DNA from: Candidatus Acidiferrales bacterium
GTDB taxonomy: Bacteria; Acidobacteriota; Terriglobia; Acidiferrales; DATBWB01
Direction of reading: 5' to 3'
Assembly: GCA_036514995.1 (NCBI GenBank)
Contig: DATBWB010000058.1
Coordinates: forward strand, 1-55,646
Length of the DNA: 55,646 bases
The stretch's first letter is position 1. Each line of letters starts with the position of its first letter. Shown one piece after another: positions 34,516 through 43,600 of the stretch. The notes under the pieces were generated by a model, which worked only from the letters and a program-made list of their open reading frames with translations, ran no database searches and was not told where the DNA came from. Position numbers and translations under genes: made by a program.

Positions 34516-35760
34516 TCAAAAGCGATGGAAGAATCCGAAACCAAAACCGGTTTGTGTCAAGCCGGTGGAGCGAATCTGGCGGGCAAAGCTGAAAGAGAAT
34601 CCGTTGCGGGGAGTGACCTCGTAACGCGCGCCAAAAGAATAGGTGTTCGCCAGGAAGCGCCCCAAGCGATCACGACTAAGGGCAGAGAAATTCTCAATGC
34701 CGCGGGCAAAGCCGGCCGAAGTAAAGAGCTTTGCGTTCACCTGCACCAGGGCGCGGAGATAGTAGGAGTGGGTGAGTGCGTCGTTCGGTGGACCGGGAAA
34801 ACGACTTTTCGTGAGGAAATAGGTCGCTGCCATTTCCACTCGCTTATGAGGATAAAACTCCAGTGCGGGGTGGAAAACATGGAGGTTGGCTGTCCGGAAA
34901 TTCAGATAACGATAGCCGGTATTGACTGCGAACCTTTCTCCAAGGTTCTGGCCGTAAGCGAGGTCGTAATCCTGGTTGGCGAGGACATCCCCGCGCGGGG
35001 CAAACAGGGCCGTTACACGCAGATTCCGCCGGTGTTCGAAGCGGTGCAGCAGCGTTCCCCCGGCCCGGACGACCTGCTCATCGAATTTGTTCAACACATC
35101 GAGGTTCCCAACGAGCAAGTCCTGCGGCTGGTTCCGGCTAAATTCCAGGCTGCCCCAGTGAGCGTCAGGGGCAAACGAAAAACTCTCGAACGAGTAGCCG
35201 AAGGAGACCTGATACAAGGTGAGCGCATCGAGCTGGTTCTGGAGGGCAAGCGCTTCCTGGTCGCGCTTTCGGGCCGCCAGCACCCGGCGTAGATGCTCCT
35301 CTGCCTCTTTCTTTTTCCACTGTTGGAGGAAGTTGCGCGCCATCAGGAGCTGAATGTCCATGTCCTCCGGCGCAAGCGCCTCCGCCTCCTCGAGCACTTC
35401 CAGCGAATCGTTGTACTTGCTTTCCCAAAGATAGACCGCGGCCAAGCCGAGCATCGCTTCCGTGGCCTCAGGATGTTCCCGGAGGATTTTCTTGTAAGCC
35501 TCGACCGATTCATGGTAGCGCTTTTGCCATCCGGCCAGTCGCGCCAGCCAGATTTGCGCATCCAGATCCTGCGGCCGGGTGGAGAGCACTTCGCGCCAGA
35601 GCTTCTCGGCATGGGCGTGACGGCCAGCATAGGCTTCCGCTGCCGCCTGAGTGCGAAGCTGTTCGAGGTTTTGTCCTTGCGCGCACAGGAGTTGCGTCCC
35701 CGCAAGAGTGAGGGTAATGGCAATAGCGAGAAACCATTGGCTGTAGCGTGCGCGAATCAT
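34516..35760 (-). CDS. YaiO-type outer-membrane beta-barrel with TPR domain
   Basis: A 414-residue protein. The signal peptide (residues 1-28, ending near AQGQN) is followed by a TPR domain of about 140 residues (YAGRHAHAEKLWREVLSTRPQDLDAQIWLARL and three further repeats) and a 16-stranded-type barrel of about 200 residues ending in the outer-membrane phenylalanine (FFHRF). This matches the YaiO family. In E. coli yaiO lies beside yaiP, a family 2 glycosyltransferase, and yaiS, a deacetylase; here a glycosyltransferase and diguanylate cyclase gene are just upstream. An export port for polysaccharide is the likely role. The ATG at 35760 starts the signal sequence. Confidence 0.8.
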   Translation of the reverse strand: MIRARYSQWFLAIAITLTLAGTQLLCAQGQNLEQLRTQAAAEAYAGRHAHAEKLWREVLSTRPQDLDAQIWLARLAGWQKRYHESVEAYKKILREHPEATEAMLGLAAVYLWESKYNDSLEVLEEAEALAPEDMDIQLLMARNFLQQWKKKEAEEHLRRVLAARKRDQEALALQNQLDALTLYQVSFGYSFESFSFAPDAHWGSLEFSRNQPQDLLVGNLDVLNKFDEQVVRAGGTLLHRFEHRRNLRVTALFAPRGDVLANQDYDLAYGQNLGERFAVNTGYRYLNFRTANLHVFHPALEFYPHKRVEMAATYFLTKSRFPGPPNDALTHSYYLRALVQVNAKLFTSAGFARGIENFSALSRDRLGRFLANTYSFGARYEVTPRNGFSFSFARQIRSTGLTQTGFGFGFFHRF

Positions 35761-35981
35761 GGAACGGAGGGGTTTACAGGGGGCTATCGGCCCAAGGCGG
35801 AGGGGCCTCGGGCGCACTGGAAAAGCATCTCCAGTATAGACAGGGATCTGCCCGCAGACAATCCCCAGGCGATTAGGCGTGTCGCTTCTGACAAGAGGAG
35901 AACCTTAGGACTCATCGTACAAATAATCCGATTTGGAAGGCGGGAGCATGCTCCCACACTCCAGACGGGAAAGCGCTGCGG

Positions 35982-36887
35982 TTAGCTTGAGGAGGGGGCG
36001 CTGCGTGGCGCCCGCGTTTGTTCTTCGTAGAGCGCCGCTTCCGCCTCGGTCAGCAGATCAGGCGCAGACTGGCCAGGCCGGAAGGTTGCCGCACCGGCGC
36101 TGAAGGAGATGGCCATCCGGTGGCCTGAGGGAGGAGATACGGAGAGCCCGCGGCCAGCTTTATCCAGGCGACGGCGCAGCGCCTGGACCCCTGCCGCATC
36201 CGTGTCCGGCAACAAAAGAAGGAACTCATCTCCGCCAAAACGAAAGACCAGGTCGCTGGCCCGCGCCGTGTTTTTCAGCAGCCCGGCGATTTCTTGTAAC
36301 AGGCGGTCGCCGAACATGTGGCCGTAATGAGCGTTGGTCTCCCGGAAGTTGTCCACCTCCACCACCAGGATCGAGACCGGCCGCTTGAGGCGGGCAGCCC
36401 GAGATAGCTCCTTGGGAAGGATTTCGTCGCAAACTCGGCGCGAGTAGAGTTGCGTCAGCGGGTCGTAGAGCACTGACTCCCGCGTCTCGGCCAGTTGCAG
36501 CTCCAGGTTGATCAGATACTTTTGCAGGTTGGCGACAAGCCGCTTCTTGACAATCAGATAGACGTTGAGCAAGAGAACGATCGCCACCAGGCCGTAAAGG
36601 AGCGGAGCAAACAGCTCTCGCGGGACGATGCGGATGATTTGATTGCCGAAGGCGCGGCCCACCGGAAAAATCGCCGCCAAAATGGTGCCCACAAGCAGGA
36701 CAACCAGGATAGCTCCCACGCTGACCAGTTCCCAGTCGCGCCGCTCGAGTTGGGCCAGTTCGGTCCGCAGCAACGCTGCCGTGTCTGGAAAAACCGGCGC
36801 GTAGGTCTTGGTCCCGCCGGCATGCGGCTCAGGCGGTGGTTTTTCTCCGGGTTCGGAACCCGACCCTCGTTTGTTGGCCCCAGCCAC
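35982..36887 (-). CDS. Membrane diguanylate cyclase with GGDEF domain
   Basis: A 301-residue protein with a proline-rich N-terminus, two membrane helices (about residues 56-78 and 93-115) and a C-terminal GGDEF domain of about 165 residues. The active site is FRFGGDEFLLL. The allosteric inhibitory RxxD motif is present exactly five residues before it (RASDLVFRFGGDEF), so it should make c-di-GMP and be feedback-inhibited. No periplasmic sensor is present. Its 5' end overlaps the glycosyltransferase gene by 59 bp, so the two proteins are translationally linked. The role suggested by context is local control of polysaccharide synthesis. Confidence 0.87.
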   Translation of the reverse strand: MAGANKRGSGSEPGEKPPPEPHAGGTKTYAPVFPDTAALLRTELAQLERRDWELVSVGAILVVLLVGTILAAIFPVGRAFGNQIIRIVPRELFAPLLYGLVAIVLLLNVYLIVKKRLVANLQKYLINLELQLAETRESVLYDPLTQLYSRRVCDEILPKELSRAARLKRPVSILVVEVDNFRETNAHYGHMFGDRLLQEIAGLLKNTARASDLVFRFGGDEFLLLLPDTDAAGVQALRRRLDKAGRGLSVSPPSGHRMAISFSAGAATFRPGQSAPDLLTEAEAALYEEQTRAPRSAPSSS

Positions 36888-38262
36888 TGCTGCCCCACAG
36901 ATACTGCCAAGTGCCCTGCAAACGCCAAATTACCGTCATCTGATGATACCCCAGGTGCTCAAACAGGCTGTAGAAGAAAAGCCGCATCACGTCGCGGCTG
37001 GAGCCATATCGGCGATACGCGATCTCCTCCAAAAAGATGGCGAGCACGGTCTGAAGCGTCCCCAGAGCCAGAGAGAGCAACAGGTACCAGAGCAAAAAGA
37101 GGGTAGAGAGGATGCCGAGTGCCCATGCCACCGGGACCACCACCCAGCCGAGCACCTCCAGCAACGGGCCAAACAATTCCAGGATGGCATGATACGGAAA
37201 CGCCAGGCAGCCGATGGCGCCATAAGATGGATTGAACAGCATGACCCGACTGGCCGCCACCACCTCGCAAAGGCCGCGCTGCCAACGCTGCCGCTGCCGG
37301 CTAAGCGCGGCTAGCCGCACCGGCGCCTCCGTCCAGCAAACCGGGTCCGGCACAAATACGATGCGATAGGGAATCCTGAGGTCGCGCAACTTGCGGTGCA
37401 ATCGGACGACGATCTCCATGTCCTCGCCAACTGTCGTCGTCTTGTAACCGCCGACGCGCAGCAACGCGTCCTTGCGAAACACGCCAAAAGCGCCGGAGAT
37501 TACCATCAGGCAGTTCGTGAGGTTCCAACCAAGTCGGCCAAGAAAAAACCCACGCAGGTATTCAAGCACCTGAAAGATCAAAATGGGTTCGCGGGGAAGG
37601 CGCACGGAAAGAATCTTGCCGGCGGAGACTTCACAGCCGTTCACGATGCGAATGATGCCGGCGGCAGCCACCACTTGAGGATCTTCGATGGCCGGACGGA
37701 TCACCCGCAAGAGACCTTCTTCCTCAAGCACCGCATCAGCATCCACCGAGCAAACCCAAGGGCTGCGCGCCAGGTTCACGCCAACGTTCAGGGCATCGGC
37801 TTTGCCGCCATTTTCTTTGTCCACCACCACGATCTGCGGCACCGTCGTCGAGAGATAGATATCGCGTACTTTCTGCGTGGGGATGTGCTCGCGGTAAACC
37901 ACATCGGCCCGGCGCAAGGAGAAAATTCGAGTCAATTCCTCCAACGTTCCGTCGCTGCTCCCGTCGTTCACGACCACCACTTCCAGCCTGGGATAATGCA
38001 GCGCCAGCAGCGACCGCACGCTCTCAATGATCGTTTTTTCTTCGTTGTAGGCGGGGACGAGGATCGAAATCGGCGGCGTGCGGGGCGAGCGGAAAAGCAG
38101 GTCCAGGTTGAGCGCTACCAGCCGGCGATGATACTGACGGTAGTCCAGCCAGGCACAGATCAGGAGAAACAGAAAATAGCTATTCACCGCCAGGTAGTAG
38201 ACCACTACCACCCAGCCAATGATTTCGCTGGCGATCCGGATAGCTGGCAAATTGGCAAGCAT
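36829..38262 (-). CDS. Family 2 glycosyltransferase, PgaC/BcsA-like
   Basis: A 477-residue processive glycosyltransferase. One N-terminal helix precedes the GT2 catalytic domain with ILVPAYNEEKTIIES, VVVNDGSSDGT, SVDADAVLEEEG (the DxD metal site) and the QRQRWQRG motif, as in cellulose, chitin and poly-N-acetylglucosamine synthases. Three to four C-terminal helices form the channel. No PilZ domain is attached, unlike BcsA, so c-di-GMP control would need a partner. The stop codon lies 59 bp inside the cyclase gene. In order HEAT protein, this gene, cyclase, YaiO-like gene, the locus resembles a synthase-dependent exopolysaccharide system without a known deacetylase. Confidence 0.88.
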   Translation of the reverse strand: MLANLPAIRIASEIIGWVVVVYYLAVNSYFLFLLICAWLDYRQYHRRLVALNLDLLFRSPRTPPISILVPAYNEEKTIIESVRSLLALHYPRLEVVVVNDGSSDGTLEELTRIFSLRRADVVYREHIPTQKVRDIYLSTTVPQIVVVDKENGGKADALNVGVNLARSPWVCSVDADAVLEEEGLLRVIRPAIEDPQVVAAAGIIRIVNGCEVSAGKILSVRLPREPILIFQVLEYLRGFFLGRLGWNLTNCLMVISGAFGVFRKDALLRVGGYKTTTVGEDMEIVVRLHRKLRDLRIPYRIVFVPDPVCWTEAPVRLAALSRQRQRWQRGLCEVVAASRVMLFNPSYGAIGCLAFPYHAILELFGPLLEVLGWVVVPVAWALGILSTLFLLWYLLLSLALGTLQTVLAIFLEEIAYRRYGSSRDVMRLFFYSLFEHLGYHQMTVIWRLQGTWQYLWGSSGWGQQTRVGFRTRRKTTA

Positions 38263-38280
38263 CGTCCGAGAGAAGCAGGA

Positions 38281-39579
38281 TTATGTCAGGGAGGAGGGGG
38301 AATTTTCCACTGTTTCGAGTGGGGTTTCGAGGAGGCGCTTCAACCGGGAGCGAACCAGCGCCACCGGGTGGTGCTCCAGCGCATACCGAGCCGCTCCCTG
38401 AAAGCCCAACTCGGCCAGCGTCTGGAGAAACTCAAGCGCCTCCTTGACGCGAGGCCCGGACTTTTCTTCAAGCTGGTTTACCGCATCCCAGATGATGCCA
38501 CAGTATTCAAGGTCGGTGACCAGCGCCGCCCGGCCGTAGTTGTCATCCAGCTCGCGCAAATGCTCGCTCAGTTGCTTCAGACCGATGGTTCCACCTCGGA
38601 CGGACCGCAACGCATACGCCGCTTTCTGGCGTACCTGCCAGTGCGGGTCGCGCAGGCACTCCAGGATCCGTGGGATATAGTTCTGACGGGGCATGCGTGC
38701 CAGGGCATCGAGCGCCCGCACACGGACAAACCAGACCGGATCGCGCGCCAATTCCAGAATGCCAGCCAACACCTCGGCTGCGCCCACTGCCTTCCCCGAC
38801 GCACTCACGCATGCTGCAAGAGCGTCCGCGAGGCGAGCGCGCACCTCCGGGTCAGGATCACGCGCAAAGGGCAGGAGCGACGGGGCGATCTGCGGTGCAG
38901 CCGTCTCAGCCAAAGCTGTCGCCGCCGCCAATCGGACGGACGCCGCTGGATCGGTGAGCCACCTAACCAACGCATGGGGCGTGCCACGGCAACAGGCAAT
39001 CATGGCGCGGATCAGGAGGCGGTTTTCGCCTTTGCGAGTTACTTCCGGGGCAACACGGTGGAGATAAGGCTCCGCTTCCGGCAGGCCAATCCGCTCCAGC
39101 GCTTGCAATGCCGCAGCTTTCAGCTCCGGGCGGGGATGCGACAGTAATTTGCCGAGGGGATGAAGCCCTTCAATCAGGCCGAGCGCGCCCAGCAATGTTG
39201 CCGAGCGCATCAATTCGGAGGGAGGGGATAGCTTTGCCAGCAAAGCCAGGTGATACTGGACGCGGCCGCTGGAGCGCATCAGCCGCTGGGCAAGCTCGAA
39301 TTGTTCCACCGCGCCCCGGCCCAGTGCGGCTTGGCCCCCGGCCAGCGCCATCAGCAAATCGTCAAAGGCGCGCGCCCGCGTCTGCCGAAGTACGCTCCAG
39401 TCGCCTTTCAGTATGCGTTCGGGCTCGAACCCCACCTCGATCTCCAGCAGAATTTCCTGCCGGACGCTATCGTAGTAGGCAAAGTAGAGCGACTTGAGAA
39501 ATCGGCGCATGAACACACCGACGACCGCAAAAAGCACGAAGGCGAGGCTGGCCGCAACCGCAATTTGAAGCATTTTCAT
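38281..39579 (-). CDS. Membrane-anchored HEAT-repeat protein
   Basis: A 432-residue protein: an N-terminal membrane helix (LQIAVAASLAFVLFAVVGVF, residues about 4-23) and at least eight HEAT/armadillo-like helical repeats (e.g. LLGALGLIEGLHPLGKLLSHPRPELKAAALQALERIG and DPEVRARLADALAACV). Such domains form curved protein-binding scaffolds. It begins the unit with glycosyltransferase, cyclase and YaiO genes, 18 bp before the glycosyltransferase. A scaffolding role for the synthase complex at the inner membrane is inferred from this position; no catalytic motif is seen. Confidence 0.75.
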   Translation of the reverse strand: MKMLQIAVAASLAFVLFAVVGVFMRRFLKSLYFAYYDSVRQEILLEIEVGFEPERILKGDWSVLRQTRARAFDDLLMALAGGQAALGRGAVEQFELAQRLMRSSGRVQYHLALLAKLSPPSELMRSATLLGALGLIEGLHPLGKLLSHPRPELKAAALQALERIGLPEAEPYLHRVAPEVTRKGENRLLIRAMIACCRGTPHALVRWLTDPAASVRLAAATALAETAAPQIAPSLLPFARDPDPEVRARLADALAACVSASGKAVGAAEVLAGILELARDPVWFVRVRALDALARMPRQNYIPRILECLRDPHWQVRQKAAYALRSVRGGTIGLKQLSEHLRELDDNYGRAALVTDLEYCGIIWDAVNQLEEKSGPRVKEALEFLQTLAELGFQGAARYALEHHPVALVRSRLKRLLETPLETVENSPSSLT

Positions 39580-39674
39580 GGCGTGCCAGTATAGGCGTTC
39601 AGGCCACCCTGCGACAATCCGGCTCTTGCCTCTGTTACGCTTGCGATACAGGCAAGAGGCAAGCCGGAGGCAGA

Positions 39675-40559
39675 TTACCGGGGCGGTTTGGGTGGCTCCG
39701 GGTTCGGCGGAACCGTCGTTTTCGGGGTGGCTTCTCCGCCGTAGGTGATTTTCACGTCGGATTTGAAGCGTTTGTAGTTCGAATAGCGGATGATCATTCG
39801 GATACGGACGGGCCCCGTCTTGAAAGGAAGCGTATCCTCGGCCCGGGTGTAAGTGGGGAACCAGTATTTGCCGTCAACCTGCTCGCGGTAGGTCTCAAAC
39901 ATGGGGAACAAGTTTTCGCGGCCCTCTTTTCCCTGGTTCAGGTCGGGCACAGCCTTCCCGTAGGTTTTGACGATTTGAAAATCCTGGTCATCCACCCAGA
40001 TGAGCCCCTGGAAAAGGCGGTGCCGCGGGTCAATTTTCTTGGGGGTGACCCGAAAGAGGTACGCGGTCAGCTCGTCCAGCGGTTGCCTGCCCAGATAATC
40101 GAGCGTGTAGAGCGGCAGTTCCTCGGTGGTCATCACGAACGGCTGGATGTTCTGGATATCGGAAAGATCCTCCGGCGAGATCGAGATGCGTTTGAGCGTA
40201 GGAACAGGCTCGTAGAACACGCGCTCGAAGCGCTTCCCCTCGGGCGTGAAGACGACGTCGCTGGTCATCTCGTAAGTGCCAGCCGGCCGGCTGTCGAAGT
40301 CAAGCTCCTGTACCTTGACGGATTGGCGATAGGTGTAATTGTCGCGGGCCGCCCGGAACTCCGTTTCCCTGGCAGCAAAACGCTGGATGATCTCCGGGAC
40401 GGGGATGGGTGTCGGCGAAGTATCGGTGGGAGCAACCTGCTCGACAGGCTTGCCTCGCGGCACCGAAGGCGGCACCGGCAGCGGCCCCGGCTGCTGCCCT
40501 GCCATCGGCGGGGGAGCCGCGAAAAGAACCCAAAGAAATCCCACTACGGCCAGTTTCAT
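39675..40559 (-). CDS. Exported protein, outer-membrane lipoprotein-sorting-like
   Basis: A 294-residue protein with a signal peptide (MKLAVVGFLWVLFAAPPPMAG) then a Pro-rich linker (to about residue 55). The mature domain has strand-rich segments (YTYRQSVKVQELDFDSRPAGTYE, FQGLIWVDDQDFQIVKTYGKAVP, YWFPTYTRAEDTLPFKTGPVRIRMIIRYSNYKRF) like DUF-type LolA-fold proteins of acidobacteria; the tail ends in PEPPKPPR. No catalytic residues can be named. The upstream 260 bp long extension to 40820 translates repeat DNA and is rejected. A hairpin (40591-40608) lies just upstream. Confidence 0.6.
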   Translation of the reverse strand: MKLAVVGFLWVLFAAPPPMAGQQPGPLPVPPSVPRGKPVEQVAPTDTSPTPIPVPEIIQRFAARETEFRAARDNYTYRQSVKVQELDFDSRPAGTYEMTSDVVFTPEGKRFERVFYEPVPTLKRISISPEDLSDIQNIQPFVMTTEELPLYTLDYLGRQPLDELTAYLFRVTPKKIDPRHRLFQGLIWVDDQDFQIVKTYGKAVPDLNQGKEGRENLFPMFETYREQVDGKYWFPTYTRAEDTLPFKTGPVRIRMIIRYSNYKRFKSDVKITYGGEATPKTTVPPNPEPPKPPR

Positions 40560-40590
40560 GTGAAGTACCCGGTCTCGGCCCGGCAGGAAG

Positions 40591-40608
40591 ATCCCGCTCC
40601 AGCGGGAT
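40591..40608. repeat. Short palindrome, ATCCCGCT/AGCGGGAT
   Basis: A perfect 8 bp stem with a CC loop between the GH35-like gene and the LolA-like gene. Similar TCCCGC/GCGGGA stems occur at 43514-43528 and 45437-45453. Confidence 0.5.
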
Positions 40609-40672
40609 GCTCCTTCTGCCCCATTCTGACAGACTGTTAGAACCCGGAAAAGGGTGTCGCGTTGTCTCGGAT

Positions 40673-43600
40673 TCAATTTGGTTCTGCCCCAGCCAATCCC
40701 AGGGAATAGTAGATGCGATACCGACCGGGCGGCCCGCCGGGCGTGAGCGGTGGAAAGCGCAGGCGGATCATGGCTGAGAAATTCTTGATCTCGATCGCTG
40801 CTCGAGCTTCGTCCTCCCAACCCACTTCCAAACCGGCATCCCCCTCAGCGCGGTGAACGCGAAGGGCGCGAACGGGAGCGGGCAGGCGGAAGGTTTCACC
40901 GCTCGGAAAGACCTGGCAGGTTTCCCGGCTGGCTTCTTGCCAGCAAAAACGAAGCGGCTCGCGACCGCCGGCGGCGACGGAAATCCCGGAAATAAAGGAT
41001 TGCTCGACCCCCGCCCCGTTTCTCCCGAACCTTCGGGACGGAACGGGGCCCGCCCGCCCCGCCGTCGGCGGGGCAAGCTCGCTCTTCTCAAGCAAGATTT
41101 CGTATTCGATGGCGACGCGATGGGGTGTCTCGGGATTGAGGCGGAGGGTCTTGGCGACCCTCGCCCCGGCGGGCAAGACTTCCGGGGCAACGTAACTCAA
41201 GCGAAGCGCGGCTGTCCCGCCGGGTGAACCACCCGCTTCCAGGATTTCAGCGTGATAAGCGCGATTGTGGAGGCCGCCGATGCCTCGGGCCCGCTCCGGG
41301 CGAATCCCCGGCGGCTGCTCATAGAACGAAAAGAAATCGCGCAGCCCGCCGACACTGCTTACCCAGTTTGTGCCTGCCGATTTATCCATGAGCGCCATGA
41401 CTCGGCCGCCCGCCGCCGGCGAGAGAATCAAGCGGAGCCGTTCGCTTTCCAGAAAATATTCCGTCTCCGCCGCAGTTCGCCCCGGTCGCACTGCAAGCTT
41501 GCCCTGAAGTGAAGGCTCGCCGTGAACGGCGGGGTCGCCCGCGAGCGACAAAGCCATCGCCGCTGTTTTGCCCCGGCCGACACGAATCCAGCGAAGAGCT
41601 TCCCGGGTCTTCTCTTTGCCAATGCGAAGGGAAACCTGGCCCTGGCCGAAGAGGTCTTCGGTCGGCTTGAGCTCGAGCCGAAGGTTTCCGGGGACATCGG
41701 GATTGAGGGTGGTGCGGTTGCCGGCCTTTTCGCCGCCTTCGTAGGTCACGCTCGCCGCCACCGGCATTTCACCATAAGCGGTGAGAGAAAACGACAGCTC
41801 ATTCTCCGGCGGTTGCGACCGGTCGAGGATCCATGGACGGGGAACCAGGCTGCGATCGGCATCAAGAGGAATCCGCAACGCGTTGAGCAGGTCATACTCG
41901 GGCGGCGGGTACTGCCTTTCTCCCGTCAACGCTTCCTTCAGGGAGTAGGGCAGCGTCACCGCGACGTAACGCAGGAAATAGGGCGCAGGGCCGCGCAGCA
42001 GGGCGAAGCGAGCGGTGCGTTTCTTGCCGTCCCATTCAAACTTGACGTCGTAGTCGTCCACCTCGACCCTTCTGGGTTTTTGCGGCAACTCCAACTCAAC
42101 GGCGCCGCGCTCCGGCACGTAGAAGGCAAGGCTCAAGGTCTTGGAGCGGCGCCAGATCCCGCACAGCTCGAGCGTGCTCGAGCGGATGCGCTCGGGGCAA
42201 TCGCCGGAAGCGCACAACGGCACGCGCAGCGGCAAAAGCAGCGAATCGCGCGCGGGCACGCGAACCTCTCGGAGCTCGAGCCACGCCCCGGCAGGATCGC
42301 TGCCCGGGTCCCGAACGGAGAACGACTCGGTCTGTGTTTCCTCCTCCATGTTCGTCACACTCAGGAAGCCGAACGCCGCCGGTGGCTCGGCCGCCGGCAT
42401 GCGCGAATCGGAGGTGCCGGCCGTCCCGAAGCTTCGGGAGGGCGGATTGCTGACCAATTGGGTGGCGATGAGGCTGCTTGCGCCCGCTCCGATGATGTGC
42501 CGCTCGATGCCCGCTTCGTCCAGGAACTTCCGCAACCCGGAGTGAGTTTGCGACCAGCCGGCCTGCCGGCGGATTTCCGCGTCACTCCACGAAGGGTCCA
42601 CCCAGGAAAGAATCTCTGCCGGAAGGGAATGAATCCTGGCAGCCGGTGAAACGGGATGCTTGCTGACCGCGGCCCGGAACACAGGCCAGGGTGGTTGGCC
42701 GGGAAGAAAAGCAAGCTGCCCGCCGCCAGCCGCGTAGTTGGCGAGCGCCTTCTGCGTCTTTTCCGACACGCGGTTTCGAGGGATGAGTTCCGCATCGGTG
42801 CCCGGCGGCAACAAGACCAAGAGCAAGGGGTAGCGCTCGAGTTGGCTGGCCGGCTGATTTTCCGCGTCCACCAGCTCGCCGGTATAGCCCATCGCTTCCA
42901 GGAGACGCAGGGCGCGTTGGAGGTTGGCGGCAATTTCCCGGATCTCTTTTGGACTCAAAGAAGCTTGCGGCAGGCTTGCCGTCAGATCCACCACCCCGAG
43001 ATTGGCCTGGAGATGGGTGGCAGCCAGTTTTTCGCCCAGCGCGTGGATGAGACGACCATTGCGCAGGAGCGCCCCGGCCCGCTCCCGCCGCTCCCCATTC
43101 AAGTCGAACGCGGCGTCCCAGCGATAGAACCGATTGGCCCAGGGAACTTCATATCCCGCCGGCGTCACCGTGTCCTGCAAAGGAAAATAGGTGAGCCCGC
43201 GCAAACCGCGACTGAGCAGCAACCGCGACGCCAGCAAAGTGGAGGCGGATTCAATCGGCGGCGGGCGGCTGTCATCGCCCGGGGCATACCAGCCCGCCTG
43301 AAATTCGCTCAACATCGCCACAAAGCACGGCTGCGTTTTCAACTCCTCGACAAAATATTCCATCTCCGTCCGGTCGGAAGCATTGACCCGGCGGCGCCCT
43401 CTCAGATACCACTGGCCCAACGACGCAATCGGGCGCGGCAAGGACGCGCTGCATCCCGCCGCCGGCACTCGCATGTCAATCGGGTTGATGACAAACGGGG
43501 CTTCCCCGCCTGCTCCCGCAGAGCGGGACGCCATGTCTGCCAGACGCTCGAGATATTCCCAAAATTTGGGGCCGGCGTAGTTCACATGGCCGTTGCCTTG

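Noticed and set aside
37396-39147. 583-codon open frame on the plus strand
   Set aside because: Antisense to the glycosyltransferase and HEAT-repeat genes, which have clear motifs; its translation has no recognisable domain.
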